Below are positions 27,720 to 35,831 of a DNA stretch of 64,000 nt, piece by piece (position 1 is the first letter of the stretch; the number at the start of each line of letters is the position of its first letter). The notes beneath the pieces were generated by a model that was not told the origin of the DNA, searched no databases, and was given only the letters and a program-made list of their open reading frames with translations. Origin of the DNA: Lacticaseibacillus suibinensis (GTDB lineage Bacteria > Bacillota > Bacilli > Lactobacillales > Lactobacillaceae); contig NZ_RHOK01000001.1 of assembly GCF_003946175.1 (NCBI RefSeq), positions 1 to 64,000 of the forward strand, in the 5' to 3' direction. A program made the translations under genes and the position numbers.

Positions 27720-28652
27720 ATGACAACATTGATTTTTGGCCACCAGAATCCTGATACCGACGCCGTTACCAGTGCCATGAGCTTCGCTGAATATCAGCGC
27801 CAGCTCGGCAACACCGACGTTGAAGCCGTTGCGCTGGGCGAAATGAACCCAGAAACGCAATATGCTTTGGACTACTTCAAACACGCAACCCCGCGCGTGG
27901 TGAAGACCGTCGCAAACGAAACGGACACCGTCATGCTGGTGGACCACAATGAATTCCAGCAAAGTGTTGCGGATATCAAGGATGTCACCATCGCCGCAGT
28001 CGTTGATCACCACCGCATTGCGAACTTTGAAACCGCCGCACCGCTGTTCTACCGCGCCGAACCCATCGGCAGTAGCAACTCCGTGATTTATGAAATGTTC
28101 CAGGAAAAAGGCTTTACCATCAGCCCACAACTGGCTGGCTTGATGGCCAGCGGGATCATTTCCGACACGCTGCTGCTGAAGAGCCCAACCACCACCGATG
28201 TTGAACGTAAGATTTTGCCAGAATTGGCCAAGATTGCCGGCATCGACTTGCAGGAATATGGGTTGGCCATGCTGAAGGCTGGCACCAACTTGGCTGCTAA
28301 GTCCGATTTGGAAATCGTTGAAGGCGACGCCAAGAGCTTTGATATGGGTGGTCAGTCCGTCCGCATCGGCCAGGTCAATGTCGTTGACCTGAACGAGGTT
28401 TACGCGCGGCAGGCGGCGATTGAAGCCACGATGAAGAGCGAAGCCGAGAAGAATGGCTATGATACGTTCCTGCTGATTGCCACAGACATTCTGAACTCCG
28501 ATTCCACCGGCTTCTTGTTTGGCAAGAACCAGGATAAGCTGGAGCAGGCCTTTGGCGCTAAGTTTGATGCTGATCACCGGTTGGCTTTGCCTGGCGTGGT
28601 TTCCCGGAAAAAGCAGGTCGTGCCACCGCTGCAAGCCGCTTTTGAAGCTTAA
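27720..28652 (+). CDS. ppaC: manganese-dependent inorganic pyrophosphatase (family II)
   Basis: Hydrolyses pyrophosphate to phosphate in the cytosol, driving biosynthesis. 310 aa. DHH-family motifs: GHQNPDTDAVTSA near 6, MLVDHNEF near 73, VVDHHRI near 96 with the DHH signature, and the C-terminal SRKKQVVPPL near 294 that binds substrate. ATG 27720 follows AAGGGAG; a GTG at 27699 is less likely. Pyrophosphatases are among the enzymes inhibited by fluoride, but no riboswitch precedes this gene. Confidence 0.96.
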   Translation: MTTLIFGHQNPDTDAVTSAMSFAEYQRQLGNTDVEAVALGEMNPETQYALDYFKHATPRVVKTVANETDTVMLVDHNEFQQSVADIKDVTIAAVVDHHRIANFETAAPLFYRAEPIGSSNSVIYEMFQEKGFTISPQLAGLMASGIISDTLLLKSPTTTDVERKILPELAKIAGIDLQEYGLAMLKAGTNLAAKSDLEIVEGDAKSFDMGGQSVRIGQVNVVDLNEVYARQAAIEATMKSEAEKNGYDTFLLIATDILNSDSTGFLFGKNQDKLEQAFGAKFDADHRLALPGVVSRKKQVVPPLQAAFEA

Positions 28653-28660
28653 CCCGCATT

Positions 28661-28687
28661 GCTCAGGCCCGTCGCCTGAGCTTTTTT
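28661..28687 (+). terminator. terminator after ppaC
   Basis: GCTCAGG and CCTGAGC around a 7-nt loop with a T6 tail. Confidence 0.88.
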
Positions 28688-28706
28688 GTTATTGAGGAGG
28701 AAAATC

Positions 28707-29792
28707 ATGGATAAACAGCAACAAATCGAATTGGTCAAGCAATTCTCCGACGCTTATGGCGTGCCAGGCTTCGAGCAGGACGTCATCAAGCTTTATCGCG
28801 ACCAGATGGCACCTTATGGCACGACCACTATTGACGGTATGTTCAATGCGCTGACGGCGCGCCATGGCAACACTGGCGACCGGCCCGTGGTCCAAATGGA
28901 CGCCCATGCCGATGAAGTGGGCCTGATGGTGCAAGCCATTCGCCCCAGCGGCTTGATCAAGTTCGTCACCTTGGGCGGCTGGGTGCCGACCAACGTACCT
29001 GCGATGCGCGTGGTGGTGCGGAACAAGCGCGGCGAATACATTCCTGGTGTGGTCGCCACCAAGCCACCACACTTCATGACGGCGGCCGAACGCAACCAGG
29101 TGCCAACAATCGCTGGCATGTCGATTGACGTTGGCAGCGTGTCGCGCGAAGAAACCATCAACGATTTTGCCATTGATACCGGCTGTCCAATTTTCCCGGA
29201 TGTGCAGTGCAGCTACGATGACCAGCATGGCATGTTCTTCGGTAAGGCCTTTGATGACCGAGTTGGGGCAGCGGCTTTGATCGATACCTTTGATAATCTG
29301 AAGGACGACGAGCTGAAGGTTGATGTCGTAGCAGGCCTCTCAACCCAGGAAGAAGTCGGCCTGCGCGGCGCCTATGTCACGGCGCGCAAGGTGGATCCTG
29401 ATTTGGCAATCGTCTATGAAGGCGTACCAGCCGATGACACCTTCGAACCAGACTGGCTCAGCCAGACTCGCATGAAAGGCGGCCCGATGCTGCGTGATTT
29501 GGATACCACGTACATCGCCAACCCGAATTTCCAGCAGTTTGCGGCTGATTTAGCTGATGAGCTGCATCTCCCATACACCCGCGCCGTGCGGACCGGTGGG
29601 GGACAGAATGGGGCAGCGATTGGCTACTGGAAAGGCGTGCCAACAATCGTCGTTGGTATTCCTGTGCGCTACGAGCATACGGCCTATAACTTCACCGCTT
29701 TGAGCGATTTCCAAGTTTCCAGCCAACTGGGGACTGAGATTTTGCGGCGGCTGGATAAGGAAACCATTGAATCGTTTAATCGGGTCGACTAA
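28707..29792 (+). CDS. M42-family glutamyl/aminopeptidase-like hydrolase
   Basis: Cytosolic metallo-aminopeptidase family of oligopeptide degradation (PepA/FrvX type). 361 aa. Metal-site motifs are visible in order: QMDAHADEVG near 71, GKAFDDRVGAAAL near 183, STQEEVGLRG near 218, and a final RYEHTAYNF near 329. GAGGAGG is 8 nt before ATG 28707. Monocistronic between two terminators. Substrate specificity cannot be told. Confidence 0.88.
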   Translation: MDKQQQIELVKQFSDAYGVPGFEQDVIKLYRDQMAPYGTTTIDGMFNALTARHGNTGDRPVVQMDAHADEVGLMVQAIRPSGLIKFVTLGGWVPTNVPAMRVVVRNKRGEYIPGVVATKPPHFMTAAERNQVPTIAGMSIDVGSVSREETINDFAIDTGCPIFPDVQCSYDDQHGMFFGKAFDDRVGAAALIDTFDNLKDDELKVDVVAGLSTQEEVGLRGAYVTARKVDPDLAIVYEGVPADDTFEPDWLSQTRMKGGPMLRDLDTTYIANPNFQQFAADLADELHLPYTRAVRTGGGQNGAAIGYWKGVPTIVVGIPVRYEHTAYNFTALSDFQVSSQLGTEILRRLDKETIESFNRVD

Positions 29793-29827
29793 AGGCCAAT
29801 TTTTGCGTGATAAGTTTGATCAAATCT

Positions 29828-29866
29828 AGCACATTCAGCAAAATGTTTTTGCGAGTGTGCTTTTTT
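29828..29866 (+). terminator. terminator after the M42 peptidase gene
   Basis: AGCACA with TGTGCT outside and GCAAAA with TTTTGC inside form a long hairpin followed by six T residues. Confidence 0.85.
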
Positions 29867-29867
29867 G

Positions 29868-30704
29868 GTACAAAATTTGGTGCAAAAAAGGAAACAAGAA
29901 AAAAGTTCACCATGCCTAACTTTTTATAATGAACTTTTGTGCTAGTAATTAAAACCGTGTATGCTGGACATTCTGTCTAAGCAGTATCTGCTATCGCAGA
30001 TTGGCGACGGTACTGACTGGTCTTCATAAAGCCTTGCAGCCGCAGCGCAGCATGTAGTGAGACGCGATTTTGCTCACTTATAGCAACTCATCAAGGCTCG
30101 AGCCATGCATCTTTGGTTGCGGTCGTCAGCCGGTTGCCAAAATCGTCATGATGAGGTGTTTCTCTGAGTGAGCCTTGCTTTAGCATCTTATGACGTGCGC
30201 TGAGACGCGATTCTGAGTCGTTTTGGCGGAAGTTGGCTAGAAGTTGATCGACAGTGCAATGTATTCGTAATGACGTCAGTAGCTGCTTTGACATGACGCC
30301 ACGCATCCGCGTTAGAATGGTTGACTGGTCGTAGCACCAATGGTCAGAGGATCAACTGAGGTCTCGTTGATCCAAATCAATGGCTTGGATTCGACAGATA
30401 CATAAAGCTGAACCATTTGTCGTGCAAAAATGCTGACCAGTAGCAGGCTTTGGAAACAATCGTTTAATCAACCGTTGGGAACTGGCAGTTAACATCGCCG
30501 TTGGTTTAAGCTTCTAGCTCTACTTCGTATAATATATATTATGTAAACTAGAATATTTGGCGAAGTCTGGCTAGCTTTCGTCGGTTCTCCCCCAGTAAAA
30601 ATGACCATCCAGCGTCGTGTGCTGCATGGTCAAGCTGTGTTGATTAATTTCGATGTTGGCTTTTAATTTTAGCGAGCAATCATTTCAGCAAGTTCATTTC
30701 GGTT
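29868..30704. other. gene-free, probably decayed region
   Basis: About 840 bp, more AT-rich than its surroundings. No intact gene on either strand. On the minus strand short stretches read like protein but are broken by stops: LDGHFYWGRTDES near 30590, and a 71-codon frame at 30091-30306 containing MLKQGSLRETPHHDDFG. An AT palindrome, ATAATATATATTAT, lies near 30530. It looks like remnants of a lost gene or mobile element; no transposase motif was recognised and chance open frames cannot be excluded. Confidence 0.4.
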
Positions 30705-31415
30705 TCAGTCAGCCGTGATCACATGCTGGAAAAATGCCACAGCTTGCGCTTGCGGATCGACGGCCAGCTTTTGCTCCAGTGTGAACATCGCATCGTGCCA
30801 GGCTGTGGTGCCCTTAATGTCATTATTGGCAGATAACCCAAACACCGTGCGTAAGCCATAAGTCCGGCTGATGTGTTGCTGCGGCGCTAACCAATTTGTC
30901 AGCTCGTTCAAACTGTAAAGATTCATCGCTCCGAACGATTGTGACCGCATTGCTGCGCCTTCGTATTCGGTTAAAGCCCGAGCTGGATCATCATTGAGTA
31001 CTGCTGAGGCAAAAACGTGGCCCAGTGCATTGTGCTTCACGATTGAGAAGAAGCCGCCGGCCGTCAGATGCTGTTGTAAGTCGGCAATTAACGCGGCTGG
31101 GTTTGGCACGTATTCTAAAACATTGTGTAGCAAAATCACGTCAAACTGTTGAGTTTCAAGCCGCGAGCGCTCATTGCGCCCTAGCTGAGTGAAACCCGTC
31201 TCAGCCTGCTGCAGCATCTCTTGGTCGGGTTCGTAAGCAACCAGCTCGTAGTTTTGCGCCAAGTGATGTGCGGTTTTGCCGAAGCCACTGCCGTAGTCAA
31301 GAATCCGGGCATTTTCGGGTAACGTTGATTCTAGTTGGGCCCAGAGCAGCTCATAAAATAGTTTGCCCCAGGGCGTGGTGTAAACATAGTCGTGATACTG
31401 ATTGATTGCGGTCAT
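30705..31415 (-). CDS. class I SAM-dependent methyltransferase
   Basis: 236 aa. The SAM-binding motif I is RILDYGSGFGKTAHHLA near 38, acidic motif II VAYEPDQEML near 60, and motif IV FDVILLHNVLEY near 90. GGAGGTCG is placed 6 nt before the ATG. The substrate is unknown; overall it resembles small CmoM/SmtA-like methyltransferases. Its 3' side opens into the gene-free region and its divergent neighbour is a HicB-like gene. Confidence 0.8.
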   Translation of the reverse strand: MTAINQYHDYVYTTPWGKLFYELLWAQLESTLPENARILDYGSGFGKTAHHLAQNYELVAYEPDQEMLQQAETGFTQLGRNERSRLETQQFDVILLHNVLEYVPNPAALIADLQQHLTAGGFFSIVKHNALGHVFASAVLNDDPARALTEYEGAAMRSQSFGAMNLYSLNELTNWLAPQQHISRTYGLRTVFGLSANNDIKGTTAWHDAMFTLEQKLAVDPQAQAVAFFQHVITAD

Positions 31416-31554
31416 TTGCGACCTCCGTTAGGAATGAATTTAACGCTAGCTATACCAGTGCCTTTAGTTTGCATAGTTGGCGGTGACCATGTGTCATGCT
31501 AAGCTTTGGTTATCATCAACAACACTGCAAGAGTCATTAAGGAGAATTAAACCG

Positions 31555-31854
31555 ATGCATCAAACCATATTAGTTTATCCGGTCATTATTGCTGAGTTCA
31601 ACGATGATGGCCATTATTTCACTGTTACAAGCCCAAACATCCAAGGCATGGTGACACAAGGCGAGACCCTTGAAGAGGCCAAGAGTGAGTCGGTGGACGC
31701 GATTGCAACGCTCTTAGATGGAGAAACCTACCCAGAACCGGAAGATCCCTCAGGCTGGAAACTGGCCGCCAATGAACGTCTTGTTTATATTACCGTCGAC
31801 ATGGCACAGTGGTATCACGAGAAAGAAAAGGCACGTCATGCGCGTCATGAATGA
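31555..31854 (+). CDS. HicB-like antitoxin-fold protein, apparently orphan
   Basis: 99 aa with the partial RNase H fold of HicB antitoxins: YPVIIAEFNDDGHYFTVTSP near 7-26, GMVTQGETLEEAKSE near 31, then a C-terminal region with WYHEKEKARHARHE and no clear DNA-binding domain. AAGGAG precedes ATG 31555. HicB normally neutralises the HicA mRNA interferase encoded next door; no HicA-sized frame is adjacent on either side, so it may be an orphan or act in another role. The flanking 31855-31973 shows nothing coding. Confidence 0.75.
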   Translation: MHQTILVYPVIIAEFNDDGHYFTVTSPNIQGMVTQGETLEEAKSESVDAIATLLDGETYPEPEDPSGWKLAANERLVYITVDMAQWYHEKEKARHARHE

Positions 31855-31973
31855 GGTACCCCACCCTCGCTTTGTGCCCTGCTGAGTATACGTGCCCTAG
31901 GGGGAAGAATGAAGAGCACCGCCCCCGGCAACAGACGAAATCACCAATGCTACCATTGGCTATTTCTGGTCTA

Positions 31974-32486
31974 TTACCGCATCAAAACTGCCACCGGCGC
32001 ATTCGCCTGAATGATTTGCCGTAATTCTGTTACTTGGGTTTCGGTCAGACTGCTCTTGGGAATCAACTGCCCCATCTTTTTGGCCACCATCAAAATGAAG
32101 ACCTCAGGGGTTTCAGCGACGTACTGGTAGGCGCTCCAATCAGCGTGCCCAGTGTTGGTGGCCATGGTCGTGGTGATGCCGGTCTCGTCGATAATCATGG
32201 TGCGGGGCGCATAGAGCGGCGCATTTTTCTTAGCCTTGAAAGCCTGCGCCGTGCGAAAACGGACTAAGCCGAAGAAAAAGGCCGCAAAAAAGACGCTTAA
32301 AGCCATAAATTCGGCGCCTTGCGGCCAATCCCCCAGCAAACCAATGACCAGCCCCAACCCGAACAGGACCACCAAGAGTATTTTCAGTACCCGCAGCGAC
32401 CAGCGGCTGAACGGGTCGTATTGTTGAAACCAACGTTGATAAGCGCGAAATTCCGCTTGGGTGATGGTGATATTAGAAAGGGTCAT
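31974..32486 (-). CDS. YcxB-like membrane protein
   Basis: 170 aa. Short N-terminal segment, two adjacent membrane helices (about 33-50 and 60-75), then a C-terminal domain with PRTMIIDETGITTTMATNTG and W-AYQYVAETPEVFIL, the pattern of YcxB-like C-terminal domains of unknown function. AAGGAG is 7 nt before the ATG. Its ATG overlaps (ATGA) the stop of a tiny upstream ORF. Confidence 0.7.
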   Translation of the reverse strand: MTLSNITITQAEFRAYQRWFQQYDPFSRWSLRVLKILLVVLFGLGLVIGLLGDWPQGAEFMALSVFFAAFFFGLVRFRTAQAFKAKKNAPLYAPRTMIIDETGITTTMATNTGHADWSAYQYVAETPEVFILMVAKKMGQLIPKSSLTETQVTELRQIIQANAPVAVLMR

Positions 32487-32602
32487 GGTGTGATCTCCTT
32501 AGTTTCGGTGATAATCCGATTTAGGCGAATTGCCGCGGCCTTGGCAACAGCCTGCCTGACTTGCTCGGCCGGTGGGTAAAACTGGCGGTATGGGCCAATC
32601 AC
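32483..32602 (-). CDS. possible 39-aa ORF coupled to the YcxB-like gene
   Basis: A GTG-started frame reads MIGPYRQFYPPAEQVRQAVA and then an Ala/Arg/Ile-rich helix to a TGA that overlaps the next ATG as ATGA. The composition is protein-like (charged amphipathic helix), and the frame also runs upstream to a stop. Ribosome binding is weak. It may be a leader peptide for translational coupling or the tail of a truncated gene. No family recognised. Confidence 0.35.
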   Translation of the reverse strand: MIGPYRQFYPPAEQVRQAVAKAAAIRLNRIITETKEITP

Positions 32603-32664
32603 GCCGGGTTCGAGTTACCCTAAGTTTAGACTAAGGCGCCAATCTGTACAATTTAAATTCAACC

Positions 32665-32692
32665 CAAAGAAAAGAGGCCTGTCAGCCTCTTC
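32665..32692 (-). terminator. terminator after the glutathione peroxidase gene
   Basis: Minus strand AAGAGGC and GCCTCTT around a 6-nt loop, followed by TTCTTT. Confidence 0.75.
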
Positions 32693-32697
32693 TCAGT

Positions 32698-33183
32698 TTA
32701 ATATTCAGCTTGGGCGAGCAACTTTTCGATGTCAGGCACCATCTTTTCTGGCGCCGTTTTCGGTGCGTAACGGGCCACGACCTTGCCATCGCCGTTAACC
32801 AGAAACTTGGTGAAGTTCCATTTGATGGCATTACCCAATGTCCCTGGCGCCTCGGCTTTGAGGTACTCGAATAAGGGATCAGCCTCTTCACCATTGACCT
32901 TGATCATTTGATGCATCGGGAACGTGACGCCCCAAGTCGTGCGACAAGCTTGAGCCGCAGCGGTGCCGTTCTCAAGTTCCTGGTGAAATTGATCGGACGG
33001 AAAGCCTAAAACCATTAAGCCCTGACCTTGATATTTCTTGTATAAGCTTTCGAGCTGTTCAAATTGCGGCGCAAAGCCACATTTGGTCGCGGTATTGACG
33101 ATGATTAGCGGCTGGCCTTGGTATTGGCTCAAGGGATAGCTGGTGCCATCTTCACGCGTGACGGTGTAATCATAAACTGACAT
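32698..33183 (-). CDS. glutathione peroxidase family protein (thiol peroxidase)
   Basis: Reduces hydrogen or organic peroxides; bacterial Cys-type members mostly use thioredoxin. 161 aa. Peroxidatic Cys is in NTATKCGFAPQ near 35, the conserved Gln in GFPSDQF near 70 (many relatives have FPCNQF, so that Cys is Ser here), a likely resolving Cys in AAQACRTTWG near 86, and the Trp/Asn pair in KWNFTKFL near 127. ATG 33183 has AAAGGATGG upstream; a longer frame to 33237 is less likely. Confidence 0.9.
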   Translation of the reverse strand: MSVYDYTVTREDGTSYPLSQYQGQPLIIVNTATKCGFAPQFEQLESLYKKYQGQGLMVLGFPSDQFHQELENGTAAAQACRTTWGVTFPMHQMIKVNGEEADPLFEYLKAEAPGTLGNAIKWNFTKFLVNGDGKVVARYAPKTAPEKMVPDIEKLLAQAEY

Positions 33184-33252
33184 GTTGACCATCCTTTCTG
33201 ACGTGCTCCTCCAGCTCCAGTATGGCACATTTAACAATAAGTTGTAAGCAAC

Positions 33253-33693
33253 TTAATTGAAATAGAGCTCTTTCACCTGACCACTGCGGTACGCGTCATA
33301 GACCGCTTGCACCACAGGATTGAGCACCATCGAGCCGATTTCAGCGATTGGCACCCAACGCGTTTGCCCTTCGTCTTTCGTGCCAGCGCGATGATGCGTT
33401 TGGTTTGGTGCCGGTAAGGTGCCAGCGAAGACGAAAATCAACTCTTTGCGGCCGTCCTCGCGTTTAAAGTTGACCACACTGGCCAAACGCCAGGTCGCCA
33501 CGGTCAGCCCGCACTCTTCTGCCAGTTCGCGCGTGGCCGCTGCAGTCAAGGCCTCATCGGGTTCGACATGCCCGCCAGGAAAGGTCATTGACGGTGCGAA
33601 CTCGGAGTCGATTTTCTGCATCACCAGCAGCTGTCCTTGACTTTCAACCAAGCAAAAACACGTTAATTCTGTGGGATAAAAGCGGTCGGTCAT
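33253..33693 (-). CDS. Nudix hydrolase (MutT-like)
   Basis: 146 aa, hydrolyses a nucleoside-diphosphate-linked compound. Complete Nudix box from GGHVEPDE near 41 to RELAEECGL near 55. N-terminal TELTCFCLVESQGQLLVMQK is typical of MutT/8-oxo-dGTP diphosphatase-like members, but the substrate is not certain. AGGAG is 8 nt upstream of the ATG. Same strand as the peroxidase gene, 69 nt ahead of it, so they may be cotranscribed as oxidative-damage functions (inference). Confidence 0.85.
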   Translation of the reverse strand: MTDRFYPTELTCFCLVESQGQLLVMQKIDSEFAPSMTFPGGHVEPDEALTAAATRELAEECGLTVATWRLASVVNFKREDGRKELIFVFAGTLPAPNQTHHRAGTKDEGQTRWVPIAEIGSMVLNPVVQAVYDAYRSGQVKELYFN

Positions 33694-33848
33694 CTCATCA
33701 TCTCCTAGATATTAAGCCTTATTATCATCTAACGAGGTTGGTGATACAAGCAGGTTCAATTTGGTCAAAATTCTCGCGACTCTGCTCCCCCGCTACAGCA
33801 ATTCTCATGCTACAATAAGCTCAAATATGCGTTTTTGGAGGGGTTTTC

Positions 33849-34313
33849 TTGGCGGAGCAATTACCGGCAACAATCAAGCAGGTTTGGGTGATCGGGGCAC
33901 TGTTGAATGCACTGGGCTGGCTCGCGCTGGCCGCGGCGCTATGGGTCGCGCATGGTTGGTGGGCTTGGCCGCTGTGGCTGGTGGCGATTGCCCTGGCGCT
34001 GGCGGTGTTGCATCCCCTCGTTCACCTGGTGCTGATTCCCTATCGCTATGCCTTTTGGCGGTATCAGATCACCACTGACGCCGTTTACCTGAAAAAAGGC
34101 GCCATCTTCCGCAAAGAAGAGGCACTGCCGATTACGCGTATCCAAAATGTCACGCTGGAAGCTGGTCCGGTGTTAGCGCATTACCATTTGCAGGCGGTCA
34201 GCATCGAAACGGCCTCGACCAAACACGAAATCGATGGCGTGACGCCAGCGGTTGCGGCTCAGTTGCGCGATCAAATCATGCAGCTGGCGATGGAGGCCCG
34301 CGATGAAGCCTAA
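33849..34313 (+). CDS. bacterial PH-domain membrane protein, YdbS-like
   Basis: 154 aa. Two membrane helices (about 14-35 and 40-62) are followed by a bPH2 (DUF304) domain with YQITTDAVYLKKGAIFRKE and LPITRIQNVTLEAGP. TTG start is used because GGAGGGG lies 6 nt before it and no ATG is available. Overlaps the next gene by 11 nt. YdbS/YdbT pairs have been linked to tolerance of membrane-active bacteriocins; the role here is inferred from family only. Confidence 0.8.
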   Translation: MAEQLPATIKQVWVIGALLNALGWLALAAALWVAHGWWAWPLWLVAIALALAVLHPLVHLVLIPYRYAFWRYQITTDAVYLKKGAIFRKEEALPITRIQNVTLEAGPVLAHYHLQAVSIETASTKHEIDGVTPAVAAQLRDQIMQLAMEARDEA

Positions 34314-35778
34314 GCATTTGGCCCCCATGGCCCTCCTGATGATGACGGGCCACGCCTTACGCAATTGGTTTCGCTGGCTGGTTTTGGTCCTGATTGTGGC
34401 CACGACGCGCAACTGGTGGAACCGCTGGGTGGCTTTGACCATCCTTGGCTTGCTGGGGTACGAGCTGATTCGCGCGGGCTTGCGTTACTGGCGGTTTACC
34501 TACCTGCTAGCTCCCACCGGTATCACCGTCACCAGTGGTATTTTTCAACGCAAAGTGCGGCACATCCCGTACTCCCGGGTGCAAACCCTCCAGCGCCAGC
34601 AGTGGTTTTTCTTGCGGCCCTTCCAATTAGAAAGCTTGACCATCGAAACCGCTGGCCAGGAAACCGATAAAGGTGAGGCTAGTTTGCTTGCTGTCCCGCC
34701 AAGTGTGGGCGATCAAATCGAGCAGCTCCGGCAACTTGAAGCCGGCGCGTTGCCTGTCACGTCGGCAACCGACGCCCCTAGCGTGCCTGCTAGCGCCTCA
34801 GCCCAGAGTCAGGCCGATGCGCATTATCAAATTGATTCCCACGACCTGAACCTATATGCGCTGAGTTCTTTCGGGGTGATGCCCATCATCTTGGGCCTGC
34901 TGTATTTGACAGAGAAAATCCCTGATAACGTGCAACATGAGGCCATGGCTTACCTGGCGCATTTGGCCGTGCTGGTCGTCCTTTCGTTGGTGGCCTTTGG
35001 CATCGGCATCAGTTTGCTGCTCAGTTATCTCGGCATTTTGGCGCGGTATTATCAATTTGAATTGACTCGCCATGGTCAGACCCTGACCACCAAACGCGGG
35101 TATTTCAAGCGCGTCACGACCAGTGTCAAAAGTGCGCATGTGCAAGCAATTCGCATTAAGCAAACCGTTTTGCGGCAATGGCTCCATCTGGCCACGGTGC
35201 AGGCGCTGGTCGCCAGCAACGCAGCCGAGCAGGAAGATGACACTGATTTGGTCCTACTGCCGGTATTGCCTGAGGCAGACGCCTTGAAGGTCATGCGGCC
35301 CTTTGTCGACTGGTTGCCGAATTCAGTGCCAGCGCTTGACCCCGTGCCGGCCGCTAACCGCTGGCTATATATTCGCAATGGCGTCCTGCTGTATCTCGGG
35401 GTCGATGTCATTGCGCTGGTGGCCTCCTGGCAGTTTGCGCCACAGTACTTGATGGCGGTTAGTCTGGTCGCCGCAATCCTGCCGGTGGTCGGATTTTTCC
35501 AAGGCCGCTATGCCAGTCGCGCTGCGGGACTGCTGATTCTGTCGCCGCAGCTGGTGGTGTTGCAAACCGGTCGCCTGTTTTCTCGCCAGCGCTTCTTCGT
35601 CCCCCGCAAGGCGATACAGTCGGTGACGTTAAGTCAAAGCCTCTGGATGCGACCACAACACCGCATGCATCTCGCCGTCAATGTCCGCCAAGGGGATGGC
35701 AATGAGGAAATCGAAGTCCGCTATCTGCAGGAAGCCACCGCCCTGGCGCTGCGCAAGTGGTATTTACGCGAAGCCTAA
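34303..35778 (+). CDS. multi-PH-domain membrane protein, YdbT-like
   Basis: 491 aa. Repeated modules of membrane helices plus bPH2 domains: GITVTSGIFQRKVRHIPYSR near 81, a second with GQTLTTKRGYFKRVTTSVKS near 259, and a third with LVVLQTGRLFSRQRFFVPRK near 424. ATG 34303 has GGAGG upstream within the end of the YdbS-like gene, so the pair is translationally coupled. Confidence 0.85.
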   Translation: MKPKHLAPMALLMMTGHALRNWFRWLVLVLIVATTRNWWNRWVALTILGLLGYELIRAGLRYWRFTYLLAPTGITVTSGIFQRKVRHIPYSRVQTLQRQQWFFLRPFQLESLTIETAGQETDKGEASLLAVPPSVGDQIEQLRQLEAGALPVTSATDAPSVPASASAQSQADAHYQIDSHDLNLYALSSFGVMPIILGLLYLTEKIPDNVQHEAMAYLAHLAVLVVLSLVAFGIGISLLLSYLGILARYYQFELTRHGQTLTTKRGYFKRVTTSVKSAHVQAIRIKQTVLRQWLHLATVQALVASNAAEQEDDTDLVLLPVLPEADALKVMRPFVDWLPNSVPALDPVPAANRWLYIRNGVLLYLGVDVIALVASWQFAPQYLMAVSLVAAILPVVGFFQGRYASRAAGLLILSPQLVVLQTGRLFSRQRFFVPRKAIQSVTLSQSLWMRPQHRMHLAVNVRQGDGNEEIEVRYLQEATALALRKWYLREA

Positions 35779-35787
35779 CCGATACGC

Positions 35788-35823
35788 AAACCGCGATGAC
35801 TCAGCTGAGCCACCGCGGTTTTT
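35788..35823. terminator. terminator between YdbT-like gene and S66 peptidase gene
   Basis: AAACCGCG and CGCGGTTT outer arms with inner TGACTCAGCTGAGCCA pairing, followed by T residues on the plus strand; could serve both converging genes. Confidence 0.8.
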
Positions 35824-35831
35824 GATGTGAT

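Noticed and set aside
27681-28634. 317-codon frame antisense to ppaC
   Set aside because: Shadow of ppaC, whose DHH motifs and start signal are clear.
31400-31973. HicA toxin gene next to the HicB-like gene
   Set aside because: No frame of HicA size with its G-x-HxxF-type motif was found in either flank.
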